Shown here: positions 51,264-61,287 of the stretch, piece by piece
Position numbering within the stretch: position 1 is the first letter of the stretch
Layout: the number at the start of each line of letters is the position of its first letter
Assembly: GCA_027490195.1 (NCBI GenBank)
Contig: JAIXYN010000037.1
Coordinates: 1 to 64,000, forward strand
Direction: 5' to 3'
Origin: Verrucomicrobiaceae bacterium
Lineage (GTDB): Bacteria > Verrucomicrobiota > Verrucomicrobiia > Verrucomicrobiales > Verrucomicrobiaceae
DNA: 64,000 nucleotides
Notes under the pieces: generated by a model
The model's input: only the letters and a program-made list of their open reading frames with translations
Told to the model about the DNA's origin: nothing
Databases searched by the model: none
Position numbers and translations under genes: made by a program

Positions 51264-52454
51264 CTATTCGGCGGCCAAAGCTTCCAACAAATACTTAGAC
51301 GGCTGGAAGTGCTCGTTCAAGACCGTGACCACACCATCGCGGAACATGCGTGTCTGTTTGATGTCAAAATTCGGCGTCTTGTGTGGTGCGAAGAGGATGT
51401 CGTCGTGCGTGGCGTTCTGATGGCGCTTGAACTTCTGCGGCGTGATGTGCCCGCCGAGATGGTCGTCTCGACCTGTGGCCAGATGGCAGGTGCCCAGCAC
51501 CTTTTCATCTTGAATGTCCGCCCCGGAAACAGGCAGCACCTGCGTGCCGAAACCAAGCTCGCCAAGCACACCCGTCATGGGATCATCAGCGAGTTTGGCA
51601 TTGTGTTCGTCAATCGTGCTCTGATTGCCTGCGATGAGCTCAGCCTTGATGATGCAACCACCTGTGACGGTGAGCTTGCCCAGAGTCCCATCCTCATATT
51701 TCAAAGGGAAAGTTCCTTCCGCACCCGTGGGCACGAAGTACACTTCACCCGCTGGCAGGTTTGCTATGTCAGGCGCATCCCCCTGGCAGAGGCCGTGGCT
51801 CTTCTGCGCTTCCTGACGGTTCAATTCGAGACGCACCGTCATGTCGGGGCCGTTCTCCACGGTGAAATCGATTTCCACCGCATCAGCGCGAGTCATCGCC
51901 TTGCGCAACTTTTCGGCATCAATGCTGACGACTTCATAATCAACCGCGAGGCCGGAATTCAGAATGACATCATTCACGCCATGCAGCGTTGCGCCACGGA
52001 AGCCATATTGTTTCGCGAACGCCGTCAGCGGCGCAGTGGCGGAGAAGGTCGAGATGCAGAGGATGATGTCGTAGTTGGGATAAACATCCTTTTCGAGGCT
52101 CAGCTCTTTGCCTTCCATATCAACACAAAGATCAGGCATGTCGAGATTGCTACCCGTCGTCTGCGTGTAGGCATATATTTCGCCTCCCTGCAGCGCGAGT
52201 TCTTCAGCCACACCATTTTTCAAACCCAAATGAAAGTGCTCATATGCTTTCTGCTGAATGGGCCTCGCCGGATTTTTTAGAAACGCATAACCTTTCGCTT
52301 CTGCGAGATCAGGAAGATCGATGAGAATGCAGATTTTGCGCCCAAAGGTGGGCTTGAACACGGTGCCGAGAAGGCGTGAGAGATCGAACTTGGGGAACTG
52401 GCGCCCTTGGGCAGTGGTTTGGACGGTTGGCATTGGAGCAGCGATCATAGGCAT
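51264..52454 (-). CDS. M29-aminopeptidase-like protein in an operon with an OvoA-type methyltransferase
   Basis: 396 residues. The C-terminal half reads like family M29 (thermophilic leucyl aminopeptidase/AmpT): LPAGEVYFVPTGAEG, GVLGELGFGTQVLP, DEKVLGTCHLATGRDDHLGG and NATHDDILFAPHKTPNFD, which hold the probable metal ligands (Glu, Glu, His, His, Asp). The N-terminal part (DIILCISTFSATAP, YDIILC) is a strand/helix domain. The product is cytoplasmic, with no signal. It ends 5 bases before the methyltransferase start, so both are almost certainly translated together. Confidence 0.7.
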   Translation of the reverse strand: MPMIAAPMPTVQTTAQGRQFPKFDLSRLLGTVFKPTFGRKICILIDLPDLAEAKGYAFLKNPARPIQQKAYEHFHLGLKNGVAEELALQGGEIYAYTQTTGSNLDMPDLCVDMEGKELSLEKDVYPNYDIILCISTFSATAPLTAFAKQYGFRGATLHGVNDVILNSGLAVDYEVVSIDAEKLRKAMTRADAVEIDFTVENGPDMTVRLELNRQEAQKSHGLCQGDAPDIANLPAGEVYFVPTGAEGTFPLKYEDGTLGKLTVTGGCIIKAELIAGNQSTIDEHNAKLADDPMTGVLGELGFGTQVLPVSGADIQDEKVLGTCHLATGRDDHLGGHITPQKFKRHQNATHDDILFAPHKTPNFDIKQTRMFRDGVVTVLNEHFQPSKYLLEALAAE

Positions 52455-52515
52455 GGGAGAGTGTCAGGCAAATACGCCCTTCAATTTCAGTCGGATTCAA
52501 TGAACTACGCGCAAA

Positions 52516-53268
52516 TCACGCAAACTGATCCCACAGCAATTTCGCCACCATCGCCAGCACCACGGTGATGAAGATGATGCGGATGAACGGCGCCCCATGG
52601 CGAATCGCCATTCCAGCCCCCAGCCGCCCGCCAATGAGCTGCCCACAGATCATCGCCGCTGCGATTTCATAATTCACCCGCCCATAGGCCACGAAGACGA
52701 GCAGCGAAGCCATGTTGCTGGTGAGATTTGCAACCTTCGTGAAAGCCGTGGCGCGCGTCAGTTCCAGTCCCAGCAATGAAATGCAGACCAGCGTCCAAAA
52801 TGTGCCCGTGCCAGGACCAAAAAAGCCGTCATAAAAGCCGAGCACGCTACCCGCCAGGCACGCAAAACCTCCAAGCCTCAGCCGCGCCTTTGCCGCCGTT
52901 TTCCCCAAGCCCGGACTAAGCAGCACATAGACTGCAATGCCCAGCAGCATCCAGGGCACGATCTTTCTAAGGGCGTCGTTGCTCACTTGCGTCACCGTCC
53001 ACGTACCCAGACAGGCTGCCACAAACGTGATGCCCACCGTGAGCCTCACTTGCGACCACGAAACGAACCCTGCCTTCGCATACTTCCTCACCGCCATCAG
53101 CGTGCCCCACACGGCCTGCATCTTGTTCGTCCCCAGCGCCAATTGCGGCGGCAGTCCGGCCCACAGCAACGCCGGCACGGAGATCAATCCACCACCGCCT
53201 GCGATCGCATCGATGAATCCTGCACTGAGCCCGGCGACAAACAACAGCGTGATCGTTTCCCAGCTCAT
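52516..53268 (-). CDS. TSUP/TauE-SafE-family membrane exporter
   Basis: 250 residues with about eight hydrophobic helices. The N-terminal block GLSAGFIDAIAGGGGLISVPALLWAGLPP and its pseudo-repeat later (LAGSVLGFYDGFFGPGTGTFW) are the two halves of the TauE/SafE family, which moves organosulfur compounds, sulfite or anions across the inner membrane. The stop of the gene lies 3 bases past the start of the next minus-strand gene's frame end (53265), so the isomerase gene and this gene overlap slightly and share a transcript. Confidence 0.88.
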   Translation of the reverse strand: MSWETITLLFVAGLSAGFIDAIAGGGGLISVPALLWAGLPPQLALGTNKMQAVWGTLMAVRKYAKAGFVSWSQVRLTVGITFVAACLGTWTVTQVSNDALRKIVPWMLLGIAVYVLLSPGLGKTAAKARLRLGGFACLAGSVLGFYDGFFGPGTGTFWTLVCISLLGLELTRATAFTKVANLTSNMASLLVFVAYGRVNYEIAAAMICGQLIGGRLGAGMAIRHGAPFIRIIFITVVLAMVAKLLWDQFA

Positions 53269-54275
53269 GCTTTGCGGCCGAGGATGCGGTCCAGCGAATC
53301 CGAGGTCTGATAGATCAGAGCCTCTGGGTAATGCGCATACGGATGGAAGTATTCGAAGGTCAGGAAGCCTTCGTATCCGGTGTCAGCAAGCGCATCCGTC
53401 ACCGCAGGCCAGTTCGTGGTACCATCAAGCAGCGGGCGGAAGGTTTCGAGGCTGAAGTCAGTTCCCTTTTTGGTGAACTCCTTCAGGTGTACATTCTTCG
53501 TACGCTTGCCCAGCACCTTGGCCCAATGCTCAGGATACTGGAACATGCTGATGTTTCCCGTGTCAAAATGCACGCGCACATGCTCGCTGCCAAAACTGTC
53601 CACAAAGGCGTTCATCTCCATGGGCGTCATCAGGTAACCGTTGAAAAAGATGTTCTCGATGTTGAGGCAGACCTTCAGCTTCTCCGCCTGCTTCGCCAAC
53701 TGCCCCACAGCCTCGCGCGCCCGCTGGTCACAAACATCGTTCGCCACCGGCTCGTGATCCGTGCGCCACGGAATATGCACCGCCCCCGGCACCACGAGCA
53801 CATTCTCCACACCCAGATCATGCGCGCATTGAGCGATCTTCCCTGCAAGCTCCATCCCCTGCGCCCGCTTCGCCGCATCATTGCTCGTCAGCGGATATGG
53901 CCAAAATAGGAACGAACACAGCCCGCTGATCTGAATGCCGATCTCGTCCGCCATCTTGCGGATCTTCAAATAATCTGCCGTGCCATGCTTCGGCGAGAGG
54001 TCATTGTCGAGATCGTAGTTCAACTCGATTCCGTCAAATCCAGCATCTTTGGCCAGTTGCATGCACTCACGCAGCGTCATGCGTTCCGGATAAGGAAAGG
54101 CCCACTGATTGATGGACTTCAGCATCTTGTATTTCTTCACCGATCCCCGCCTTGCATCGGGCGCTACGACAGGAGCCGCACGGACGGGCTCAAAGGCCAG
54201 AGCGCTAAGCCCCACGGAGGCGATGGTGGCTTTCAGGGCGTCACGGCGGGAAAGAGTGTCTGCGGGTGGATTCAT
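53265..54275 (-). CDS. Tat-exported hydroxypyruvate-isomerase-like TIM-barrel protein
   Basis: 336 residues from the ATG at 54275 (MNPPADTLSRRDALKATIASVGLS), a Tat leader. TIM-barrel motifs: DGIELNYDLDNDL, VENVLVVPGAVHIPW, CLNIENIFFNGYLM, VRVHFDTGNISMFQYP and NVHLKEFTKKG give the metal and substrate positions of the AP-endonuclease-2/hydroxypyruvate-isomerase superfamily. It is exported, so it probably acts on sugars or 2-keto acids in the periplasm. It overlaps the TSUP gene by four bases on the same strand. Confidence 0.85.
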   Translation of the reverse strand: MNPPADTLSRRDALKATIASVGLSALAFEPVRAAPVVAPDARRGSVKKYKMLKSINQWAFPYPERMTLRECMQLAKDAGFDGIELNYDLDNDLSPKHGTADYLKIRKMADEIGIQISGLCSFLFWPYPLTSNDAAKRAQGMELAGKIAQCAHDLGVENVLVVPGAVHIPWRTDHEPVANDVCDQRAREAVGQLAKQAEKLKVCLNIENIFFNGYLMTPMEMNAFVDSFGSEHVRVHFDTGNISMFQYPEHWAKVLGKRTKNVHLKEFTKKGTDFSLETFRPLLDGTTNWPAVTDALADTGYEGFLTFEYFHPYAHYPEALIYQTSDSLDRILGRKA

Positions 54276-54396
54276 AGGCTGATGCAATCAGAAGCAGGAA
54301 ACAAAGGCAAGTGGAAGAAACTCGCCAAGCCCCGCAAGATCAGGCAAGTAGGATGCGCTTGCCTTTATCGCAAGCACTTGGAGAATCGCCCCTCTC

Positions 54397-56751
54397 ATGA
54401 AACAGCTCATTCCAGCTTTTTTCGCCGCCATGTCCCTCGCCGCTGCCGAGCCCGGCGCACAGGTCGGCAAGTTTCAGCAGCTCGATCCCACGATCCCGAC
54501 GCCATCGGCGCAGCGCAACGCCTCCGGCGCTCCTGGAGCGGCCTACTGGCAAAACCGCGCCGACTATGACATCAGCGTCGAGCTGGACGACGTGAAGCGC
54601 ACGATCACAGGAGAGGCCACAGTCACTTATCACAACGCCTCCCCGGATCCCCTGACATATCTTTGGGTCCAGCTTGATCAAAATTTCCTTTCTCACACCG
54701 CAGACTCGCGCGCCGTGCCAAACACCAAGCGTGGCATTGATCCGTCCAAGATCACCTACTCCGCGCTCGACCGCCTGCTGGCCTACGAAGACTACGACGG
54801 TGAGATGAAGATCAGCAAGCTCACCGATGCCAAGGGCAACGCTCTGCCGCACGCCGTCGTGAAGACCATGCTACGTCTCGATTTGAATGAACCTCTGGCC
54901 GCCGGTGCCGCCTTCGTCTTCAAAATCGCCTGGAGCTACCCGATCAACGACTGCGAACGCATCAATGCGCGCACCGGCTACGAGTTCTTCAAGGAGGACG
55001 GCAACACCATCTACACCATCGCTCAGTGGTTCCCGCGCATGGCGGCCTACACGGACTACGCCGGCTGGATCAACAAGCAGTTCCTCGGCACCGGCGAGTT
55101 CACGCTTGAATTCGGCAACTACACCGTGCGTCTCACCGTGCCAGACGATCATCTCGTCGCCGCCACGGGCACCCTGCAAAACTCGGAGGCCGTCTTGACG
55201 AAAATCCAGCGCGACCGCCTCAAGCAAGCCGAAGGCGAAATGAAGAAGCCCATGTTCATCGTCACGCCAGATGAAGCCAAAGCCGCCGAAAAGAGCAAAC
55301 CCAAGGGCAAGAAAACCTGGATCTTCCAAGCCGACAACGTCCGTGACTTCGCTTTCGCTTCGTCACGCAAGTTTGTCTGGGATGCGATGGCCGTCGAAGG
55401 AGCCAATGTGAACGGCAAACCAGTCATGGCCATGTCCCTCTACCCCAAGGAAGGCATGCCGCTGTGGGACAAGTATTCGACGCACGCCATCGCTCACACG
55501 ATTCAAGTCTATTCACGCTACACCTTCGACTACCCGTATCCGGTCGCATGGTCGGTCAACGGCCCCATCGGCGGCATGGAATACCCGATGATCTGCTTCA
55601 ACGGCCCGCGCCCTGAAAAAGACGGCACCTATCCGGAAAAGACCAAGTATGCCCTCATTGGAGTGATCATCCATGAGGTCGGCCACAATTATTTCCCGAT
55701 GGTCGTGAACAGCGACGAACGCCAATGGACCTGGATGGACGAAGGCCTGAACTCCTTCGTTGAATTCCTCACGGAAGAAGAATGGGAGAACGACTGGAAG
55801 CACCGCCGCAATGAACGCGGCATGACAGACTACATGCGCCTGAAGGATCGCGTGCCAGTGATGACCAACTCAGAGTCCATCGCCGATCTTGGACCAAACG
55901 CCTACGGCCAGCCCACTGTGGCCCTGAACATCCTGCGCGAGCACATCCTTGGCCGCGAAGCCTTCGACCACGCGTTCAAGACCTATGCCAAGCGCTGGAT
56001 GTTCAAGCGCCCCACCCCTTCCGATTTCTTCCGCACCATGGAAGAAGCCAGCGGCGTCGATCTCGACTGGTTCTGGCGTGGCTGGTTTTACAGCACCGAT
56101 CATGTCGATGTCTCCATTGATGAGGTGAAGTGGCTGCAGCTCGACTCACGCGATCCCACCATCGAGAAACCCAAGAAGAAAAAGGAGGAGGACGAACTGC
56201 CCAAAACGCTCACCCGCGAGCGCAACTACTCGCTTTCCAAGCGCATCGACCGCTACCCCGAATTGAAAGACTTCTACGACAGCTATGACAAGGCCACCGT
56301 CCTCCCCAGCGAAAAGAAGAAATTCGAATCGCTCATCAAAGAGCTCAAGGAGGAAAAAATCGACCCCGCTCTCCTGCAAACGAAGCACAACTTCTACCTC
56401 ATCGAATTCAGCAACGTCGGCGGCCTCGTCACCCCGGTGATTTTGAAAGTCGAATACACCGACGGCAGCAGCGAAGAACTCAAGCTCCCCGCTGAAATCT
56501 GGCGCTTCAACACCGAGAAAGCCGCCAAGCTTCTCTTCACCAAAAAGGAGCTAAAATCCGTCACCTTCGACCCCCGCCAGGAACTCGTGGACACCGACAT
56601 CGAAAACAACTACTGGCCCCGCCGCCCCGTGAAAAGCAAATTCCAGCTCTTCAAGGACGACAAGCCTGTGAATCCGATGCGTGAACTCACCAAGCCTGAG
56701 AAGGACGAGAAAAAAGACGACGAAAAGAAGGAAGACGCGAAGAAGAACTGA
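54397..56751 (+). CDS. M1-family metallopeptidase
   Basis: 784 residues with a Sec leader ending SLAAAEP. The zinc motif HEVGHNYF begins near residue 426, followed 18 residues on by Glu in MDEGLNSFVEFL, as in gluzincin M1 peptidases; the substrate strand GPIGGMEYPMICF holds the G-x-M-E-x box. The C-terminus is a highly charged tail (KPEKDEKKDDEKKEDAKKN). It is probably periplasmic and cleaves N-terminal residues from peptides. The gene runs alone between two minus-strand blocks. Confidence 0.9.
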   Translation: MKQLIPAFFAAMSLAAAEPGAQVGKFQQLDPTIPTPSAQRNASGAPGAAYWQNRADYDISVELDDVKRTITGEATVTYHNASPDPLTYLWVQLDQNFLSHTADSRAVPNTKRGIDPSKITYSALDRLLAYEDYDGEMKISKLTDAKGNALPHAVVKTMLRLDLNEPLAAGAAFVFKIAWSYPINDCERINARTGYEFFKEDGNTIYTIAQWFPRMAAYTDYAGWINKQFLGTGEFTLEFGNYTVRLTVPDDHLVAATGTLQNSEAVLTKIQRDRLKQAEGEMKKPMFIVTPDEAKAAEKSKPKGKKTWIFQADNVRDFAFASSRKFVWDAMAVEGANVNGKPVMAMSLYPKEGMPLWDKYSTHAIAHTIQVYSRYTFDYPYPVAWSVNGPIGGMEYPMICFNGPRPEKDGTYPEKTKYALIGVIIHEVGHNYFPMVVNSDERQWTWMDEGLNSFVEFLTEEEWENDWKHRRNERGMTDYMRLKDRVPVMTNSESIADLGPNAYGQPTVALNILREHILGREAFDHAFKTYAKRWMFKRPTPSDFFRTMEEASGVDLDWFWRGWFYSTDHVDVSIDEVKWLQLDSRDPTIEKPKKKKEEDELPKTLTRERNYSLSKRIDRYPELKDFYDSYDKATVLPSEKKKFESLIKELKEEKIDPALLQTKHNFYLIEFSNVGGLVTPVILKVEYTDGSSEELKLPAEIWRFNTEKAAKLLFTKKELKSVTFDPRQELVDTDIENNYWPRRPVKSKFQLFKDDKPVNPMRELTKPEKDEKKDDEKKEDAKKN

Positions 56752-57059
56752 ACTAGCCTGGTAAAAGAGTCCTCACACTCATTGTTATTGCATCGCCATA
56801 ACCTCACAAGGGTTGCGAAACAAAGCTCAGTCTCTATAGCCAAGAGTCGTCGCCATCCGTCACATCGCGTCACGACACAACAGCCCTGAATGGGCTGCGG
56901 AATATAGCCCACGGTCAGCCGAGCCTAAGCGAGGCGACCCTGGGTCTGAGCATGCAACGGGAAAGCAAACCCACCGCCCCGCCACGCACCGCGCCCACCA
57001 GCAGCGTCTGCAAAGAGCCCCGCCGTGCAAAAATCGTGTCGCTACATCCGAAACCCACT
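56752..57059. other. Gap holding a REP-like element
   Basis: No gene. It contains the third REP-like hairpin (56908-56944) and the shared flanking words cagccctgaatgggctgcgg and gggaaagcaaaccca. Confidence 0.5.
56908..56944. repeat. REP-like hairpin, copy 3
   Basis: cccacggtc (56908-56916) pairs with gaccctggg (56936-56944) with one mismatch. The centre, agccgagcctaagcgaggc, is identical to the copy at 4030-4066, and flanks are shared, 53 kb away. It lies at the 3' side of the M1 peptidase gene. Confidence 0.75.
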
Positions 57060-58496
57060 TTATTGCGCCCCGCTCCGGTCCAGAATTCGCGTGATGCCGC
57101 GCAGTGGAATCGCCACCCAATCCGGCCGGTTGTTCAGTTCATAGCACACCTCATACACCGCCTTCTCCAGCAGACAGACATCGAGCAGCATGCACAGCTC
57201 CTGCTCGCTTGCTGGCAGGAAGGATGCTCCCTTTGCCGCGGCTAAGTAAGCGCTCAGGAAAGCATCACTGACACATTCCACCCATGCCTCCGCCTGCTCA
57301 GCCCGCTGCGCGAGAACGGTATGCGCAGCGTAATCAAATGAGCGCAGCATCCCGGCGACATCACGCAAAGGCGAATGCTTGCTGCGACGTTCATTCAACG
57401 GCCTGCCGGGCTCCCCTTCAAAATCAATGATGATGAAGTCGCTTCCAGTATCGAGCACCTGCCCAAGATGATAGTCCCCATGAATGCGAATGCGCTTGGC
57501 ATTGATCGTGTGCCCCATCAGTGCCGCATGACGCTGCAGGATTTCCTGCTCACGCAGCAGCAGCCCGGCAGCTTCCTCATTAAGCACATCCAGTTTCTGC
57601 TCCAGAAGCTGCATCATGCGCCGCGTGGCTTTTCCCATGGATTGGCAAAGCGAGTCTCGATATTCCGAGGTGAATGCTTCGGGCGCAAAATCATCCTCTG
57701 CCGTATCCGCAGCCAAAGATAGATGCATCTGCGCGGTTATCTCTCCCAACCGCTGCGCACGATCAAGATCGCTGCCGCCAATGCCCCCATCCTGTGATTG
57801 AGCCAGCGCCCTGAGCGTTGAAGTCCATGCGGTGCCTTCACACGGAACATTCGTCACCAGCAGCGCCAGCACACGCGGCTCAGCATCTTTCGCCTTGTAT
57901 TCAATGACTCCGCAGTAGCCAGGCACGTTCGCAAACTTCCTTCCATTGCCGAGGTGGCGCAGCAGTTCAGCCTCAGGATTCTCACCGTACTCAGGCCTGC
58001 GATAGAGTTTGAGGAAAAACCGGTCATCGTAGAGGATGGATGAATTGCTCTGCTCCACCTTCAGCAAACGCGAAGGCACCGGCCGCACCATCTCCTTGGC
58101 TTGAGCCTTGAACTCTGCGCCACAGATCCCCACCAGTTCACCCGAACCGCAAGAGAGACGTTGCTCATCAACAATCATCTCTATCAAGGCCGCACGAAAC
58201 TCCTCATCCTCCAGCGCATCAACCAAACCGCCATTTGCCGCCGCCAGTTGCAGCGGCAAAAGATAAATCTCGGCAGGAGCTTCAAAGTAATTCACCTGAA
58301 GCAAAATCAGTTTTCCGACATCTCCCACAGCAAGTGCCTCCAACACCTGCACCCCACAAAGCGTTTGCGCCTTTCCGCCAAACCATCGGCAACCACGCAG
58401 ATACTCAGCAAATGCCGCACCGTTCAACGCAGCGAGCGCATCCGCCCAATCCGGCTTCCTTTCAACAGGGTTGTCCTCTCCTCTGGCCATGCCCAT
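57060..58496 (-). CDS. Maltokinase-like protein (Mak/Pep2 type)
   Basis: 478 residues. The N-terminal region (AFAEYLRGCRWFGGKAQTL) is the family's start (RWF-GGK), the middle holds the kinase N-lobe (SNSSILYDDRFFLKLYRRPEYGENPEAELLRHL) and the C-lobe has RIRIHGDYHLGQVLDTGSDFIIIDFEGEPGRP with the catalytic HGDYHLGQ and DFEG motifs. In trehalose/glycogen metabolism, Mak phosphorylates maltose to maltose-1-phosphate for GlgE, usually beside or fused to TreS. Neither partner is in the window. An in-frame ATG two codons later is also possible as the start. Confidence 0.85.
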   Translation of the reverse strand: MGMARGEDNPVERKPDWADALAALNGAAFAEYLRGCRWFGGKAQTLCGVQVLEALAVGDVGKLILLQVNYFEAPAEIYLLPLQLAAANGGLVDALEDEEFRAALIEMIVDEQRLSCGSGELVGICGAEFKAQAKEMVRPVPSRLLKVEQSNSSILYDDRFFLKLYRRPEYGENPEAELLRHLGNGRKFANVPGYCGVIEYKAKDAEPRVLALLVTNVPCEGTAWTSTLRALAQSQDGGIGGSDLDRAQRLGEITAQMHLSLAADTAEDDFAPEAFTSEYRDSLCQSMGKATRRMMQLLEQKLDVLNEEAAGLLLREQEILQRHAALMGHTINAKRIRIHGDYHLGQVLDTGSDFIIIDFEGEPGRPLNERRSKHSPLRDVAGMLRSFDYAAHTVLAQRAEQAEAWVECVSDAFLSAYLAAAKGASFLPASEQELCMLLDVCLLEKAVYEVCYELNNRPDWVAIPLRGITRILDRSGAQ

Positions 58497-58551
58497 GCTT
58501 GCTGCAAATCACAGCCTTGCGCAAGGCACACAGCTCATCATCCATAAACGA

Positions 58552-58575
58552 ATGAGGCGGTCGTTGCCGACCGCC
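58552..58575 (-). terminator. Perfect hairpin after xylA
   Basis: gaggcggtcg (58552-58561) with cgaccgcctc (58566-58575), loop ttgc: a perfect 10-bp stem 33 bases beyond the xylA stop on the minus strand. The following U-tract is weak (CATTCGTTTATG), so the terminator is probable rather than certain. Confidence 0.6.
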
Positions 58576-58607
58576 TCACGATTTGAATCAACGCGGTGAC
58601 CCAGGTT

Positions 58608-59918
58608 TTACAGGTAGTCGTTCACCAGATTTTCCATCATCTCCTGACGGCCGCTGCCGAGGAGCGGCTCACCATTGGCAAGCACATGCGCTTCGAGTTC
58701 GGCAAAGCCGACTTCGCCCTTCTCGATCTTCGCACCAATGCCGCTGTCGTAGCTGCTGTAGCGCTGCTTGATGAAGGCGTCGATACGTCCGTCTTCGATC
58801 ATCGCGTGGGCGATCTTCAGACCGCGTGCAAAGGCGTCCATGCCGCCGATGTGGGCGTGGAAAAGATCCACAGGTTCAAAGGATTCGCGACGGCACTTGG
58901 CGTCGAAGTTCAGACCACCCGTGGTGAGGCCGCCCATCTTGAGCACTTCCAGCATGATCTCAGTGGTGAGGTAAATGTTGGTCGGGAACTGGTCGGTGTC
59001 CCAGCCGATAAGGGTGTCACCGGTGTTTGCATCGATAGAACCCAGCGCATTGGCAGCAATGGCCACCTGCATCTCATGACGCATGGAATGACCAGCGAGC
59101 GTGGCGTGGTTCGTTTCAAGGTTCAGCTTGAAGTGCTCCAGCAGGTTGTGCTCACGCAGGAAGTTCAAGCAGGCCGCTGCATCCGAATCGTACTGATGGG
59201 TCGAAGGCTCACGTGGCTTCGGCTCGATGTAGAACTGGCCGGTGAAGCCGATCTTCTTCTTGTAATCCACGGCCATGTGCAGCAGACGCGCGAGGTGATT
59301 GACCTCACGCTTCATGTCAGTGTTCCAAAGCGTGGCGTAGCCTTCACGGCCACCCCAGAAAGTGTAGCCTTCACCACCGAGGCGATGCGTCACATCCATG
59401 GCCTTCTTCACCTGCGCAGCAGCGTAAGCAAAGACACCGGCGTTCGGGCTCGTGGAAGCCCCCTGGCAATAGCGTGCATGAGAGAAGAGGCAGGCGGTGC
59501 CCCAAAGGAGCTTCTTGCCGGTCTGCTTCTGCGCTTTTTCGAGCTCGTCAGCGACGGCGTCGAAGGCCGCATTGCTCTCGGCCAGAGTGTCGAGTTCAGG
59601 AGCCACGTCACGGTCATGCCAGCAGTAGTAGTCCACGCCGAGCTTGTCCATGAACTCAAAGCAGGCCCACACGCGGCGCTGCGCATTGGCCACAGAGTTG
59701 CTGCCGTCATCCCACGGGCGCTGGGCCGTGCCGCCACCGAAAGGATCAGACAGCGAGTTGCGCATCGCATGCCAGTAGGCCACTGCGAAACGCATCTGCG
59801 AGCGCATCGTTTTGCCACCGACGATTTCGTCAGGGTTGTAGTGCTTAAAGGAGAGCGCATTGCGGCTCTTGGGTCCTTCATACTGAATTTTGGGGATGTC
59901 AGGAAAAGCGTCGTTCAT
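58608..59918 (-). CDS. xylA: Xylose isomerase
   Basis: 436 residues from the ATG at 59918 ([31 protein letters not shown]), the class II length. Catalytic and metal motifs are all present: [12 protein letters not shown] with His, [30 protein letters not shown] with metal-binding Glu, [39 protein letters not shown] and [14 protein letters not shown]. It interconverts xylose and xylulose (and glucose/fructose). The upstream frame to 60257 is out of family. The next gene upstream is an MFS transporter on the same strand. Confidence 0.97.
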   Translation of the reverse strand: MNDAFPDIPKIQYEGPKSRNALSFKHYNPDEIVGGKTMRSQMRFAVAYWHAMRNSLSDPFGGGTAQRPWDDGSNSVANAQRRVWACFEFMDKLGVDYYCWHDRDVAPELDTLAESNAAFDAVADELEKAQKQTGKKLLWGTACLFSHARYCQGASTSPNAGVFAYAAAQVKKAMDVTHRLGGEGYTFWGGREGYATLWNTDMKREVNHLARLLHMAVDYKKKIGFTGQFYIEPKPREPSTHQYDSDAAACLNFLREHNLLEHFKLNLETNHATLAGHSMRHEMQVAIAANALGSIDANTGDTLIGWDTDQFPTNIYLTTEIMLEVLKMGGLTTGGLNFDAKCRRESFEPVDLFHAHIGGMDAFARGLKIAHAMIEDGRIDAFIKQRYSSYDSGIGAKIEKGEVGFAELEAHVLANGEPLLGSGRQEMMENLVNDYL

Positions 59919-60015
59919 GGTAGGGCTTGCAAGGGAGACGAAACAGGGCGCAGTGCAACTGGTTCGTAAGCCCCTGCCAGACACTTTTTGGGCCAAATTG
60001 GACGCCCGCGCCGAC

Positions 60016-61287
60016 TCAGAGCGCCTTTTTGTTCGTTTCCTCGGCCAGCCAAACGGCGACCAAAGTGATGACGGCCATGAGGATGAGATATACCGCCACC
60101 AGCCAAGGTTTGCCACCCGTTCGATCAAGCAACGCCGTGGCAATAAGAGGAGCCATGCCACCTGCCAAAGGCGAAGCGAGCTGGTAGCCAAGTGATGCCC
60201 CGCTGTAGCGCACCCGTGTTCCAAACAGCTCGGAAAAGAACGCCGCTTGTGGGCCATACATCGCCGCGTGCCCGATGAGACCGATCACGACCGCAGCAAC
60301 AACAAGCACCATTTCCCGCGTCTCGATCATCCAAAAGAAAGGAAACGCAAACAGCAGCAGAAAGAGCGCCCCACCCAGATACACCGGCCGCCGACCGATG
60401 CGATCCGACAGCGCCCCAAAGCACGGAATGGCCACCAACTGCACCGCAGAACCAATGAGCACCGCATTCAGCAGCGTGGCCTTTGGCATCCCGAGCTGCT
60501 GCGAGCCGTAGCTGAGCACCAGCACCGTGAAGATGTAAAAAAAGGCGTTCTCTGCAAAGCGGGCTCCCATGGCCAGCAGCACATTGCGTGGGTGGTCGCG
60601 CAGCACGGCGAAAATGGGCACCTTCGGCCCCTCGTCCAGGGCTTTGGCTTCGGTGAAGACCGGACTCTCAATGATCTTCAGCCGGATGAACATCCCGACC
60701 CCCAGTAGCAGCACGCCCAGCAAAAACGGCACCCGCCAGCCCCAGGAAAGAAAAGCAGCCTCATTCATCGAAGACACGACCATGAAGACCGCATTGGCCA
60801 GCAGCAATCCCACCGGCACCCCGGCCTGCACCCAGCTCGCATAATACCCACGCTTGCCCGCAGCCCCATGCTCCACAGCCATCAGCACCGCCCCGCCCCA
60901 TTCACCCCCTACCCCAAAGCCCTGGATGAAACGCAGCAGCACCAGCAGGATGGGAGCCCAGACTCCGATCTGCGAATAGGTCGGCAGCAGGCCGATCAGC
61001 ACCGTCGCCACCCCCATCAGCATGAGCGTGGTTACCAGCATCGACTTGCGGCCGATCTTGTCCCCGAAATGCCCGAAGACGATGCCGCCGACCGGTCGCG
61101 CAAAAAAGCCCACCGCATACGTCGCAAAGGCCGCCATCGTCCCCGCCAGCGGATCAAAATTCGGGAAGAACAGCTTGTTAAACACTAGCGCCGACGCCGT
61201 CCCATAAAGGAAAAAATCATACCACTCGATGGTGGTGCCAATGAAGCTGGCAATGACAACGCGACGGGTGCTGTTGGGATCGGACAT
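60016..61287 (-). CDS. MFS transporter of the metabolite:H+ symporter (MHS) type
   Basis: 423 residues from the ATG at 61287 ([35 protein letters not shown]), the exact MHS family start. About 12 hydrophobic helices; family blocks [20 protein letters not shown]-like [41 protein letters not shown] and [12 protein letters not shown]. Relatives carry proline, shikimate, citrate or dicarboxylates in by proton symport. The placement beside xylA is not proof of xylose transport, since MHS proteins favour acids. Confidence 0.9.
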   Translation of the reverse strand: MSDPNSTRRVVIASFIGTTIEWYDFFLYGTASALVFNKLFFPNFDPLAGTMAAFATYAVGFFARPVGGIVFGHFGDKIGRKSMLVTTLMLMGVATVLIGLLPTYSQIGVWAPILLVLLRFIQGFGVGGEWGGAVLMAVEHGAAGKRGYYASWVQAGVPVGLLLANAVFMVVSSMNEAAFLSWGWRVPFLLGVLLLGVGMFIRLKIIESPVFTEAKALDEGPKVPIFAVLRDHPRNVLLAMGARFAENAFFYIFTVLVLSYGSQQLGMPKATLLNAVLIGSAVQLVAIPCFGALSDRIGRRPVYLGGALFLLLFAFPFFWMIETREMVLVVAAVVIGLIGHAAMYGPQAAFFSELFGTRVRYSGASLGYQLASPLAGGMAPLIATALLDRTGGKPWLVAVYLILMAVITLVAVWLAEETNKKAL

